This document shows, one piece after another, positions 12,460-24,440 of a stretch of 64,000 nt of DNA (positions are counted from its first letter, which is position 1; every line of letters begins with the position of its first letter). This DNA comes from Coprinellus micaceus. Its lineage: Eukaryota > Basidiomycota > Agaricomycetes > Agaricales > Psathyrellaceae. The stretch lies in NCBI GenBank assembly GCA_951394405.1, contig OX596344.1, forward strand, positions 1,984,001 to 2,048,000. The letters run 5' to 3'. The translations under genes and the position numbers were made by a program. The notes under the pieces were generated by a model. The model had not been told where the DNA came from and searched no databases. It saw nothing but the letters and a program-made list of their open reading frames with translations.

Positions 12460-15400
12460 ATGGCGAGCTCTGCGTTTAGGGAGAACGTGGACCTGCTGGG
12501 CGTTATTCGCTCTATTCTCGAGAACTATCCATTTTCGGCGGGGTTACTGCGCGAGATACTACAGAATTCGGACGATGCAAAGGCGACTGAGCAGGTGGGC
12601 CGATACTTCCCTTTGTCTCCACTGCCCATTGACGTTGTCTAGGTGTTTGTGTTAGATTGTCAAGTGCATCCTAGGGAGCACGTTTGGAACGAAGACGTTG
12701 TAAGCTCGCAGGGGCCAGCTCTCTTGGCGTATAACAACGCGTTCTTTCAAGAGGAAGACTGGGAGGCACTCCAGAACATCAGCAGGTCGTCGAAGAAGGC
12801 GGACACTTCGAAGATAGGCAAATTTGGGATAGGGATCCGGTCTTGCTATCATGTGGGTTTCCTGTCACCTACCTCGAGAACGCGCTCTCATTCCTTTGTA
12901 GATCTCCGACTTCTTGCAAATACTGTCCGGAAAAGACCTTGTAATTCTCGACCCGCAACGACTTTTCCACCAAGATGGAGGCGTTCGCCTCAACTACAAA
13001 GAACACGCAGAGAAAGCGCGCGACCACTTTCTCACCTTTCGCCATTTCCTACCGGAGGAATGGACTGGAGAACCATTTGAGGGCACTGTCGTACGTCTAC
13101 CCTTGCGGACCCACCCTGGTGAGCTCCGAGAGAAGACAGTCACGCCCCAAGAGATCCGGCAGCTTTTCGCAGACTTTATTCGAGATGAGGTCGGAATGGC
13201 CATGCTTTTCTTGCAGCACCTTCGCTCCATCGAGTTCGTTGTCATCGACGAACATGGGAACCTCGACCGATTGGCCAAGTCAACTATCACTGTCGAGCCT
13301 GGTCTTGAGGACGGCACCTTGAAAAAGTTTGTTCGTGTGGACGCCAAGGACGTCGTGTGCAGGGAAGAGGAATGGCTGCTGATTGACTCCCGTCCACCTG
13401 CGGATGAAGCTATGTCCAAGCTCACAGCTCGAGCGGGTGAGCTTAGCGCGAGGATCATGAAGAAGAACAAGCTACGGCCTCACGTTGGAATTGCATTCCC
13501 CATTCCCGGCGACGTTTCCCACCTGCTAGACGACCCAGGCCAGCTGTTTACATTCCTACGACTGCCTCTAGCGACTGGCTTTCCAGGTCACGTCCACGCC
13601 TACTTTGCTTTGACGCCATCAAGGCAGAACTTGAGGAATCCTGGTGACAGTGGCGTCGTGAAAGGGTCGGATGACTAGTACGCTTCTTCCTAAAGTTTTT
13701 TCTATTCGACCCTCACATCTACTTTCAGCATCCTTATACAATGGAACAAGCTCCTCTTTGAAGAATTCATCCCTCGCGCTTGGTCGCAACTACTCGATGC
13801 TCTTGCTCGAATGTACCCATCAGTCAGCATCTTCACCGCGTGGCCCGCACCGCAGTCTTTCTCCAAGTGTGGCGAAAGCGTGTATTGGAAGTCGTTCACA
13901 AACGACCTGCTTGAGTTCGTGCTCCAAGGTCGCCTGGCTGTGTGGCCCACGGTGGGCGAGCACGGATACCAAGCGCTTGGCGACGTGTTGGTCGCGTCGC
14001 CCGATATCAAACCGGAAGTCTTAACGGCCCTCACTAACGTCGGCTTGAACGTGTGTGGACCTTTGCCAAGCTTCCTGTTCGGTCTCGTCTGTAGCAAGAG
14101 CGAATGGAAGCATCGCGTTCTGTCACCAGAGAGTGCATCGGACGCCCTTAGGGTAAGGATCTATTATTAACTTCCGTCCCATTCGCTGACCATCCCGCAT
14201 CCCATTCCCAGCGTAATTTCATTCCAGCACTTACCGCAGCCAGCAACGAGCAAAAAGCAGACTTTGGCACCATCATCGAGTTCCTACTCTCCTCGAGCGA
14301 CTTCAGCAACATTGTCGGCCTCCCGATCATCCCAACGGTCTCCAACCAATCCGTGGCCCTGTATGGACCAAAAGTGATGCCTATTCACACCCTCCTCGAT
14401 GAAGGGGAGCACGGTCTGTTCCACCCTTGCGACCCCAATGCCATATACGTCCGAACCCTCCCTGCATCGACTCGGAGGTTGTTCAAGCAAAAAGGCCCTT
14501 CAAATCTCAACATTCAAGTCCTCAACTCGGCGCGTGTCGCTGAATACCTCTCTGTCCACCCCACCCTCCACAGTATCGATACCACTGTACGGCCTCCAGA
14601 AAACGTCATCGCATTTCTCGCTCAATTCTGGCTTTGGTTCGACGGATGGGGACAACGCTCGCAGCTCCTCCCCAATCTCGCATCTATCCCTCTCCTTCCG
14701 TGCTTTCATGGATCGAAGGAAGCAGACAGGAGGAAGCCCGCCTTTGAGGTCAACCGATCTGTCAATGAGGATCCCGCTCTTTACGATTACCTCTCGGACC
14801 TGGGGGTTCCCTTCCTCATCGACGATGGAGAGATGAACAAGGCAAAGGAGGTCCTTGTCAAGTACGGGTTGGTGAGGGCGCCTGAGGAAATAAAGCCCCT
14901 TCTCGACTGTTTGTTGCGCTCGAAGAGTAGCATTTCCGTGCCGCCTTTGGTCGGCGTCCATCCTGCAAAATTGCTGTTGAAGCACCTGAACACCCATATG
15001 CTGAAGACGCCGCTGCAAGATTATTCCGAGGTGGAGGTGGAGACATTCAGAACGTTGCCTATATTCCCCATCGTTGAGTGGAATGCCGAACGTGAAGGAC
15101 AGCCGAAGCGGAGGTACTCCTCCGTCTGCGACATTGCAGTGTACGGGGTGGATAAGTATGAGATGCTGCCTGTACTCCCCAACACCGTTTTCGTCGACAC
15201 TGGGCTTTTCAACCCGGATATCCTCCCGCTCCTCAATGAACGGGAGCCTGCCCCTCTCTCCGATTTGAAGGTCTTGGAGTTGTGTATCAAGAGGCTGTAC
15301 CAACAACCAAAGGGATTACTGGCTGCCATATTGAAGCACGTAGCCGTCCACGAGAGGGACCTCACTGGAGCCCTTCGAGACTCGCTCGGATCTGAACGGT

Positions 15401-18400
15401 TCATGCACTCTGCGGTTGGGACTTTGAAAGCACCCAGGAACCTCGTGGACTCGGCATCTCCCCTTTATCCCCTGTACGTCGGCGATCAAGAACACCTCCC
15501 GCGTTTACAGGACGAAGCGGACCGACAAATCGTCGCCCACCTCTCTGCGATTGGCTTATTGGATCGCGTCCTGTCGAAGGAAAACGTCGAGGACCGGATT
15601 GAACACATCGCAAAGACTTGTCGTTTCGACTTTTCGATGCAGCTCCTGAATATTCTGTACGCCACAGGGTTCGATTGCAAGCTACTCACTCTCGACGAGT
15701 CGCTCGCCTGGCTGCCGGCTCTCAAAGGGTCGTTAGTTACTGCGGCCAAGTGTCGGCCGGGACGCACTCAGGGAGGTGTGCACGACGAACGGCTTTTCGA
15801 CCAAGTCCTTGAACGGGTCCACACTGGGGTGCCGACTGTCCCGCCCTCTCTCAAGGTGAAGTTGGGCTGGGATGAACCGATTGCCTTCGATATCTTGGTG
15901 AAGCAGTTGGGCTTTTTGCTCGAACTCGTGGGCGCCGATAGGGTTTGGAGAGTCGAGGTGGTGATCACGGAGTTGAGTAAGCGGTCGTTGGAGGATGAGG
16001 AGTGGACTGAGTTGAGACGCGCTTTGGATGGGAGAGCTTGGGTTCCTGTGTCTGGAGCAAGAGGAGATTCACTCGAAGAGACGTGGCGAGCGGTGTTCTC
16101 TTCACCGTTCGTTGGGGTATACCAAGTCAAGCCGACACTGTTGAATCAAAGAGGCAAGACTTTCTTGCGAACCTTGGGTTGCCTTGATAGGTGGGTCCAT
16201 CCTCAACAAGCATCTCACCCAGTGACCCACTCAGCATATTTCTACCCTTCAGGCCCACTTTGGAGACAGTTGTTCGAAGGCTGGCGCAGCTCGCGGCGCA
16301 GCAGCCGTCCTCTGCCGTTACTTCATGGGCTCTTGACGTCCTGCGGTTCGCCGTCGAACTGGATCTCGGTGACGAAGGGCGAGCACAGCTACTGGTACCC
16401 GACCAGCGGAACCAACTGCGCCCAATCCAAGAAATGGTATATAACGATGTTGGGTCGCGGTCTCTTGTCGCACAGCTTCCATCAGGCCAGGATATCGCGA
16501 ACTCAAAGGTCGACGATGAACTAGCTAGGGGACTTCGGCTCGAGCGGCTGGGTCTAAAGTTTGTGTTCTTGCAGTCACTCGGCGAGGACATGGGCGTTTC
16601 TCCGGCAACCGTCGTTGAGAAGACGTTGGCGCAATACACAGAGAAGCAGTTTCTCCCTGAATTCCTTGCGAACGCTGAGGATGCAGGCGCGTCGGTGTTC
16701 GAGGTTATTATCAACGACCCTAGCCCAACTAAGGGTCCTTTCCTTTCCAACGCGCTTGAGAGGCTTTACAGTGGGCCCTCGGTCATGGTCTGCAACAATA
16801 GCGAGTTGACTGAGAAGGATTTCGATGGGATTTGTCGAACGCACATTGGAGGGAAGACTGACCAGGCTGATACCATTGGTCAGTTTGGGCTTGGGGCGCT
16901 AACGATGTTCCACGTAACGGAGGTGCGTCGCCATTCTATCACAGATATAATAAAGGCTGACCATATTGGTAGTGTGCCTTCATCTTCTCCGGAACGAGTA
17001 TGCTTGTCTTGGATCCCTCGAAGGTACATCTACCGATCCCAGGGAGGGCGTCTTTGATCCTCCCATTGAAGGACGTTGCCGAGTAAGCGTTCCGTATACA
17101 GTCGTTCACGAATCATTTCTAAGTCGTGTTCAGCCTCTACCCCGGTCATACCGATTGCTTGCGGGGCCTCACATCCTTTGACCAGGATGCGAAACGCGTA
17201 AACGGAGTACGGCCCTCTGTTTCCCTTCATCGGCTCATACGTTTTCTGACCGTTATACTGTTATAGACTATCTTCTTCCTGCCTCTCAGGAGCCTAAACC
17301 ACACCGTGGGACGAACGGCATTTCGGCCATTCAACTACACCATCGAGACGTTCCAGGACTCAATCCTTCGTGATTTCCAGGGGAAAGCACGGGAATCTTT
17401 ACTCTTCATCAGGCTCAGCCACATCACAGCAAGGAGACGAACGCCGGGTCAACCGTGCCAATTCCTTTGGTCGGTTGACGTCCAACGCACGGCGGTTGAA
17501 GTCAAAGAGTATACTGCCGCCAGGGTTACCGTATCGACTCAAGCTCCCAACACCCCTCAGGATTCATCCAAGTGGCTGGTGGTCTCCAATGCTCTCTCCG
17601 CAACCGAAGTTCCAGACAGTGTCAGGACGGGTGACGGGAAGAAATCTATCAAGCTCGGACTCGCTGCGCCTTTGAACGAAGAACACTTCTCCCACGCTAA
17701 GTTATTCTCGATGCTCCCTCTGGCTATCCACGTCGCGCTTCCGGTACATGTCAATGCTTCATTCAAGATGTCTTCAGACCGAAGGCAAATCCGCCTCGAT
17801 GCGTATGACAACGACGACACGCGGTTCAACCGCTGGCTGCTCACAGATCAACTTCCTCAACTGTACCTCGCACAGCTGGAACTCCTAGCTCTCGAAGGGG
17901 GCAAAGGAAATGCTCGATGGTGGCCTGGAGCTTCCCTCAAGGCTGGTGCGACTGTGCGCGAAGGGGGTGAAGAGGAAGAGACTGAGAATGAACTACATGA
18001 TTCTCTAGCATCCATGCTCGTCGAGCACTTCTACAAGACCTACCTTCCTCAGTCCACTCGGCCTGTATGCTGCCCCACTTATCCCGGGCGAACTCTGCGG
18101 TTCTCGGAGGCCACTTTCTACCCAAGCTACTCAAGGCCCGCGCTACCACCTGCCGTCAAGAAGGTTTTGGATAAACTTGAGCCATCCATGCTGGTGACTC
18201 TGCCTGTCGTTAAGAGGAATGCGGAGGTCTGTGGTGCTGCTGTGGCAGGACCCGACTTCATCAAGCAGCTTCTCAATGATAGCTCCAACACGAAGACGGC
18301 TCGAGAACATCTCACAGGAGAGTCCGAGATGTCGGACCTCCTGCGATATCTCGGGACCCCTGACCCCACCCATCTCGAGGGGTTGCAACTCCTGCAATTG

Positions 18401-21011
18401 GAAGACCGCACATGGGTAACCTTTGGTACGACCACGGCTATGCGCACCGTATACCATTGGCCGGCTTCAGACAAATATGTTCGGGAAGGGATTTTTCGAG
18501 GCTATCGGTTCGTTCATGTCGATACGTTCCCTCTGGAGCTGCTGGATGGGTCCCTTGGTTCCATTGGGGTGCAAACATTGACCGCAACGGCTGTGAAGGA
18601 GCTAGCAGAAGAACAAATCAACAGCTTGCGGGGCGACTCGGAAGCCATGGGTAGATGGGTAGACAAGTTTTGGCAAGCTTATCCCACTTTCCCCCCATGC
18701 GATGGCCTTCCCAAGACAGTCGAGGCGTTGCCACTCGTGCCGACCATGGGCGAAACTACTTTCAAGTCACTGTTGCAGGTCAAGAATGTAGAGATCCTCC
18801 TGACAAGTAACCTCGAGGAGGGGTGGCTCAGGGATTGTTTCCAGGACCTTGGGATCCCCGTCGTCGACCAGAGGAACTTCACCGTGACTCTAATGGATTT
18901 GATCCGATTCGGGGAGTACAGTCCCACCGAGCCGACGGTGTTTGGCTCCTTCCTTCGCGCCGTGTCATCGATCTCGCCTTCCCCTCTGCATACACTCCGG
19001 CATTGGCCCACTCAGCGACAGCAAGAGTTCGCCGCTTGGGCTCGCAGGAATATATTGCCCAAGCCAGAAAAGCACCTGAAGACTGCTCAAAGTCTGCCCA
19101 TCTGGCCTTCGAGGAAAGGCGCTACGCTTGCCCTCCGTTCGGCGAATGATGTGAGGCTGCTACCGTTGGGTGTCTCCCTCGACGTGGGTCGGTTTTGCCA
19201 GAATTTTGTGGCTGATGAGAGATCACTCCTCCATCTCGACAAAGAAGCGATGACGGTACAACAGCTCTATGGCATCCTTCGATTCAACGGCCTCCAGGTA
19301 GGCGAAGACGAGAATGTCTACCGAACGTTCCTCCAACGATACCTCCTCCACTCTGGTGTTGTTGAAAAGCCTTTAGTACCCAACGCTGCAAGGGAGATGG
19401 TTGCACCGGACATCCTGTTCGAACACAGCGATTTCTTCGACGCCGCCTTCGGAACGACCTCCCCCAATTTCCTTCTCCCTTCCTTCGACGAGTTCGGCAG
19501 ACATCTTCCTTTAAAACGCGACGACGGAGTCAGAATCAACGTCTTCAAGCAATGCGCTAGGGCTTTGCAAGATGCCAACAGCCCGGACAAGGTTGAACGA
19601 GGGCGGATCGTCTACCAAAAATATCACACCTTCCTCCCTCTCCACATTACATCCGAGGACAACTGGCGGCAATTGGATGATATTCGGTTCATTCCTAGGA
19701 ACAGGGCGACAACTAGGGTGTATCACGGCCACGAGGTTGAGCTCCCACAGCGCATTCGCGACTTACCGCCCCTCATATCGCCGAGCAAGGTAGTCGTAGG
19801 CAAGTACTATCCTGTCGCGTGGACGCAGTGTGCCCGTCTGGAAGTCGAGCCTGAGCCGAGACTTGCAATGGTGTACCCCGATTTTGGATGCCCATCCGGC
19901 GAACAAGTTGTACGTTGCCCAACTGGTGGGTGTGTCCTATGTACACTAACCATATTCCTGATAGATTGCACACTTGCGAGAACTCAAGGAGATGTCCCAT
20001 ACGAACCACGGGGTTTTACAAGACTTGACTTTAACCTATCAGTGGCTGAACGAGGAGGGCAATCTCGAGAAAGTGGCGAGTCTCATCGCCGATATGAGGG
20101 ACGAACCAATCTTCCTCAACGTCAACGATCCTTCCACAGAGCATTGGACGTGGCTGCCAGCAAATCAGCTGGCCCTAGAGTCGCACGACCTGTCTACTGT
20201 ACGCGCCGTCCGCGAGTACCTGACACCGTTCCGCCGGTTGCTGAAGGCTGGAGGGGTGCTTGAAGCGTTCTACCCTCCAGCCCAAGAAGTCGACCAAAAC
20301 ACAAGGGAGTCAGAGGAGCAGTCTCTTCTCAAACAGATCCGACGGGTATTCAATGAGCAGAGGTTGGCTGGGCAGTTGACGGATGTGGCTTTCGTTCCCG
20401 ACTCTGAAATCAAGCCCGAGCCAGAGGAAGACCACGTTCCTGACAACTTCACCTCGCCAACCACCGTGGATGGTTCTGTGGCGCGTGGACATCGAGCTTT
20501 CTTGGCGGGGTGTAGTCCTACATTCCAGGCGATGTTCACAGGGGAATTCAGAGAAGGCCAGGAGGCAACACCAAGCCATCCGCAAGTAGTTAGACTCCCC
20601 TATTCGAGCCTCGCAATCAAAGCTGCGTTGGGTATGCATGGTCGTTTCAGCTAGTCACGTTGGACTGCGAGTGTTGACATTTGCCTAGATTACCTTTATA
20701 CGGGTGAAGCCTTCACGGAGGGCCCAAAGGCCACACTTGACGACCTTCTGGAGGCTCTAGGACTCGCCGACTATCTCGCCGTCACCGGCTTGTTTAACCT
20801 CATTCAGCGCCAGATCATGAGGGAGAAGCTGGTCGACCCAGACTCCTTCCATAGAGGTTCGTTGCACGTATGTATCTCTGTCTATGATGTACTCACCAGT
20901 TGCGTAGTCCGGGAGCGTGCTCAACTGCTCGGAGCCGATGCCCTCGCAAGTTGGTGTGATGCCTACGAGAAGGGGAACGAGGAGTTTATTGGTTTTTACC
21001 AAGGGCGCTAG
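12460..21011 (+). CDS. Giant sacsin-like HSP90/GHKL ATPase protein with C-terminal BTB domain (copy 2)
   Basis: Twelve exons: 12460-12594, 12643-12852, 12902-13677, 13729-14152, 14212-16190, 16253-16922, 16973-17082, 17134-17206, 17267-19909, 19965-20631, 20689-20856, 20908-21011, giving 2,652 residues. Same layout as copy 1: an N-terminal GHKL domain (LREILQNSDDAKAT, QGPALLAYNN, KIGKFGIGIRSCYH), a second near the middle (LPEFLANAEDAGAS, TIGQFGLGALTMFH), and a BTB domain near residue 2513 (GHRAFLAGCSPTFQAMF, then DYLYTGEAF). Exons 1, 4 and the 73-nt exon have exactly the same lengths as in copy 1; exon 2 equals exons 2+3 of copy 1 (210 nt) without the intron. The 3' coding end overlaps the converging methyltransferase gene by 26 bp. 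Function inferred as for copy 1: an ATP-dependent chaperone-like adaptor. Clear sequence divergence from copy 1 shows the duplication is not recent. Confidence 0.88.
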
Positions 21012-21884
21012 CTTGTCGGTTGTCTTTCCACCCCATGCACATAAAGTAGTTTTCGCTAGATTCTGCTCGACTCGAAGATGGCTTGATCACCTTTACGATA
21101 TTGAAGTTTGGCATGAGCTGTTCTTTCCGGAAGTTATCCAGTTCAGGGTGGGCAAAATATTTCATGCTGACCTTCCATGAGAAAAGATGGCAAGATGAAG
21201 GAGATCTGGGACGTACAGAATGACACCTCCTTTCTTCCTCCCGATGCTAGTCGCCGAACGTAGGTGCTCCTGAGCGAATTGAAGTACAGCTTCGCATATC
21301 CGCAGACTCGACTGGACGTCTGCAATCTCGTTCCCCGACGCGTTGGCCGCAATATCAGAGAGAATGACGTCGACCTTGGCCTTGGGGCCACCAAGCACGT
21401 TTCGAAGACGAGCGCTGGTCTGTGGATCGAGGAAGTCGCCGACGATGGAATGCACACCGTGTATTGATTGCATTTGCAGCAAGTCGACTGCAATGACGAT
21501 TGCACCTCGCTCGTTCTCTTCGTCAACCACGTCTTCTTTTTCAGGCACTTCCCCAGGAGAAAACACGTCGTCAATATTGAGAGGGTCGAATGTGGATAGT
21601 AGTCGGTTCGGTTCGTCTCGTCGTGGTTGGGAGAACCCCAATTTCGCTGCAACCACCTGGCACCATCCTCCTGGAGCTGCTCCCAGGTCCACCACGGCTT
21701 TCACATCGCGTTTTCCGAGAAAATTGTCCCAGCCATCGTTGATTTCGACGAGTTTGAATGCTGAGCGCGAGCGATAGGATGCTGGGTCGGATTGTCGTTT
21801 CTTGACGTATGGATCCCTGGTTTGCCGAGATACCCACTGCTTAGACGACTTTGAGAGGCATATTCGAGATGCTCGGAAGAACAT
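20986..21884 (-). CDS. MRM2: FtsJ-type rRNA 2'-O-methyltransferase, mitochondrial (MRM2 family)
   Basis: Two exons on the minus strand, 21884-21217 and 21166-20986, joined across a 50-nt intron, giving 282 residues. Family: RrmJ/FtsJ enzymes, which methylate a ribose 2'-OH in the large-subunit rRNA using S-adenosylmethionine; yeast Mrm2 does this in the mitochondrial 21S rRNA. Seen: the SAM motif VVDLGAAPGGWCQV and the catalytic tetrad K-D-K-E as the Lys of SRSAFKL, the Asp of VILSDIAAN, the Lys of VKVIKPSSSR and the Glu of RAESSE. The first residues, MFFRASRICLSKSSKQW, are basic and lack acids, as in a mitochondrial targeting peptide. An insert of about 45 residues with acidic stretches separates the SAM-binding part from the next strand. 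Start chosen as the ATG at 21884; upstream codons would add a non-conserved 39 residues. The stop overlaps the end of the converging giant gene. Confidence 0.88.
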
Positions 21885-22129
21885 AGTACATCGTGGTACA
21901 ACTGAGAGGGACTTGAGTCGCGAGCTGGCATGAGCGCTTGTTTGATTTGTACTTGCTTGATATGAAGGGCGTCGCCTATGGGGGCACATATGTATATACA
22001 AAGACCATTGAAGCCTTGAATATCGAACTTACTTTCATTCCTTCTTCTCCTCCCACCCTACAAGTTCCCTTTCAATATTTAAGCGCTCAGAAGCTTCTTC
22101 CGATACATATACGACAAGTCTGATTCCAG

Positions 22130-22893
22130 ATGGCATCTCAAGAAACCCTTGGTCACGCGCAAACCCTATTTCCTGGATATCACCAAGTCGAAGAATTTGG
22201 CCCGGATGATGATTACGAAGAGGAAGAAGAAACGTCATATCTCACCTTAGATCTGGGAAGCGTAGAGCCGACACTGGTCCCCAGCGCTTCGAGTTACTAT
22301 CTGATTGTACATCGACCCCCGGCTTGCCCATAGGAACGGCATTTGACAACTCGGTTTGACAGGGCCTCGATACTCCAACACCATTTCTACAGCTTCAGGG
22401 GACAGTATTGAAGGGTCGCCACCATCAACTTCTTGGGACGGAGATGGTATTTTCAGAAGATAAAGGTGCGGGTATTTGTTATACATAGTCTTCAAAGTTG
22501 ACGAAGCATCTAGAACTGCACAAGCGTACCATCCAACACGTTGCCAACACGGAACAGAGAATCGTGTTTAAGGAGGTGACATTACAGCCAAAGTCTCGTC
22601 CTGCCAGTCCCAAACATCCGGATATGCCGTCAGAAGCTCTCGAACTCTCGAAGACCTCGGAGAGCACTGCCCAAGTTCAAACTGTTCTGGATATCGATGG
22701 GCAAAGAATCGACCGCATCACCGGAAAGGCAGCACCCTTAACGCGGGCACCGAGAACAAAAGGGAGCGCGAAGAAGAAGGCTGGTGAGTCGGAAGACAAC
22801 ACAAGTAAAGGAAAGGAGAGACAAGCGCTTGACTCGGACCCGGTCGCACCGCCATCGGATTCGGATATGCTCGTCGAAAAAGAGGCTTCATAG
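22130..22893 (+). CDS. TFIIIC small subunit with triple-barrel domain (Sfc7/tau55/GTF3C6 type)
   Basis: Exons 22130-22306, 22363-22446 and 22489-22893 give 221 residues. Family: the small TFIIIC subunit that pairs with tau95 in the RNA polymerase III factor TFIIIC. Seen: an acidic N-terminus, then YLTLDLGSVEPTLVPSASSY, TPTPFLQLQGTVLKGRHHQL and LGTEMVF, the usual core strands of the TFIIIC sub6 domain; then a strand reading TEQRIVFKEVTLQPK; then a charged Lys/Ser-rich tail. The first intron is clear. The second (42 nt, GTATTT..TAG) is short; I chose it because it is the only one I found that keeps the frame, so its borders are uncertain. Divergent from the MRM2 gene with about 245 bp between start codons. 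Confidence 0.75.
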
Positions 22894-23726
22894 ACCGCTG
22901 ATTTATCAGTACCACGGTTACGACGCTGTAAACGCATTCCAATAAGGACATTCCCTGATCCGTGACAACGACCAGCACAGTGGTGTGTTGTGATTTCCTC
23001 TCAGAACCCGCTCACCACCCAGTTCTTTCATGGCAGACCGACTTCCATGCTGTACGACCGAGTGCGTTTGTCGGCTCCCAATCCGGAGCGCCAGTCTTTT
23101 GTCTTGCCTCGCTCAATTCAGCACGAACCTATCTTTGGGAGGTGGCTGATCAAATATTCCCAGCCTGCGGTCTGCCTGCGTTATCTAACGGTGAAAAGGG
23201 TCATATAGGCGGTAGCGAGCTAGCCGGGAAGCCCGCAAGCTCACTAGAAGACGCAAAGCATCCCCAATTCCTTTGCGCCATTGGTAATATATTTCTATAT
23301 CTACCTTCTAGAAGTCGAAGGAACCGGTGGTGGCGTATGGTGAAGTCCAATGGGAGTTTTAAAGCCTCGTGGTTTCGTCCGTAAAATGAAGTCAATCTCC
23401 CTGCCTGCCGCGTTCTCTGGGTTCTTGAAGGCGCCCAGGCGTCTTCGAAGCGGTATATGGAACCCTCCGTCGCCTTCCTCTCTGCTGGGGTTTCCTCCGC
23501 TATTTCACCACGAGCCTTTCTAGGATCCAGACCTGCTCATTGTCTCTTTCTCATATCCCACTACGACGTACGTGCAGGCGAGACTACAATTTGCGGCCAA
23601 GTGCTTTCTCGTGACGTTTACATGTGTGCTGTCGTGCCTCGCCTCTCGTATCCCCAGTGAATTAAGGTTGCGATATGGTACATTCGAGTTATCTTCCCAT
23701 AATTTAAATCACCCCTTCTCTGATGC
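22894..23726. other. Intergenic stretch without recognised gene
   Basis: Overlapping short ORFs in both strands show no domain, no consistent codon bias and no splice-linked continuation. It must carry the 3' ends of the two converging neighbours. Confidence 0.5.
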
Positions 23727-24440
23727 TCACCCCAGCTGCAAAACCCAGACGTCTCTCTCCGCCCTGCTGGATACGAGGCCTCTCCACCTCCAGCCCTCCT
23801 CGCTTCCCAGTGTCGACATCGACAAATGCTCGTATGAGGCAGAGCTAGCGTCCCTAGCCCTGCCCAGAAGCTCCAGGCCACCTTCCCGACGCCACCCATT
23901 CAGATGGTCGAGCGCTACCTGGTGCACTCGGCGCAACACATCCTCAACACAAACAGCTTGGGCGGGACCTGAAGGGAATACAACGATCGGGACGTCGCGC
24001 ATGAAGGCTACCCTTATCGTCATCGACTCCAGCTCGGGTGCGGTCACCGTCTGGTAGCGCCAATCACCAGTGGTATGCGGCAGCCCGCCTCGTGGCAAGC
24101 ACACCGCGCTCGCAGTCGGGCATCGGATGTCGTAGTCAATGCTCAGGGCCCCGCCTACACCAAGGATACCGTTCAATCGGGTGATGCTCGACGTTTGTGG
24201 AGGCAGCTGCTTGCCAGCAGATTTCGGGCGCTTCTGACGGCCGGGGTAGGGGAAGCTGGGCTGTGTCTCTGTGGGTAGTGGGGAAAGCGGTTGCGAGGTC
24301 AAGGCCATTGACTGCATCGACAGTGTTAAGGCCGGAAGGTAGGTGCGTTGCTGGCTGCTGGTGTACCCATGCCACTGACCCTTGCGGCTAGGCGGCAGCC
24401 TCGTTACCGCCTCAGAAGGCATGCGTGATCGTCCGCTCAT
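23727..24440 (-). CDS. DUF6699 domain protein
   Basis: A single open frame of 237 residues starting with ATG. The first 95 residues are Ser/Pro/Gln-rich and probably disordered. From about residue 96 it has the features of the agaricomycete-specific DUF6699 domain: a strand LSIDYDIRCPT, the W of GDWRYQTVTAPELESMTI, then VPIVVFPSGPAQAVCVEDVL with helix RRVHQVALDHL, and a C-terminal GWRWRGL. Function of the family is unknown. The last codons run into a GTGAGC string, so a further small 3' exon is possible. A second member of the family lies at 43.76 kb. The opposite strand has ORFs that I regard as shadows. Confidence 0.65.
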   Translation of the reverse strand: MSGRSRMPSEAVTRLPPSRKGQWHGYTSSQQRTYLPALTLSMQSMALTSQPLSPLPTETQPSFPYPGRQKRPKSAGKQLPPQTSSITRLNGILGVGGALSIDYDIRCPTASAVCLPRGGLPHTTGDWRYQTVTAPELESMTIRVAFMRDVPIVVFPSGPAQAVCVEDVLRRVHQVALDHLNGWRREGGLELLGRARDASSASYEHLSMSTLGSEEGWRWRGLVSSRAERDVWVLQLG

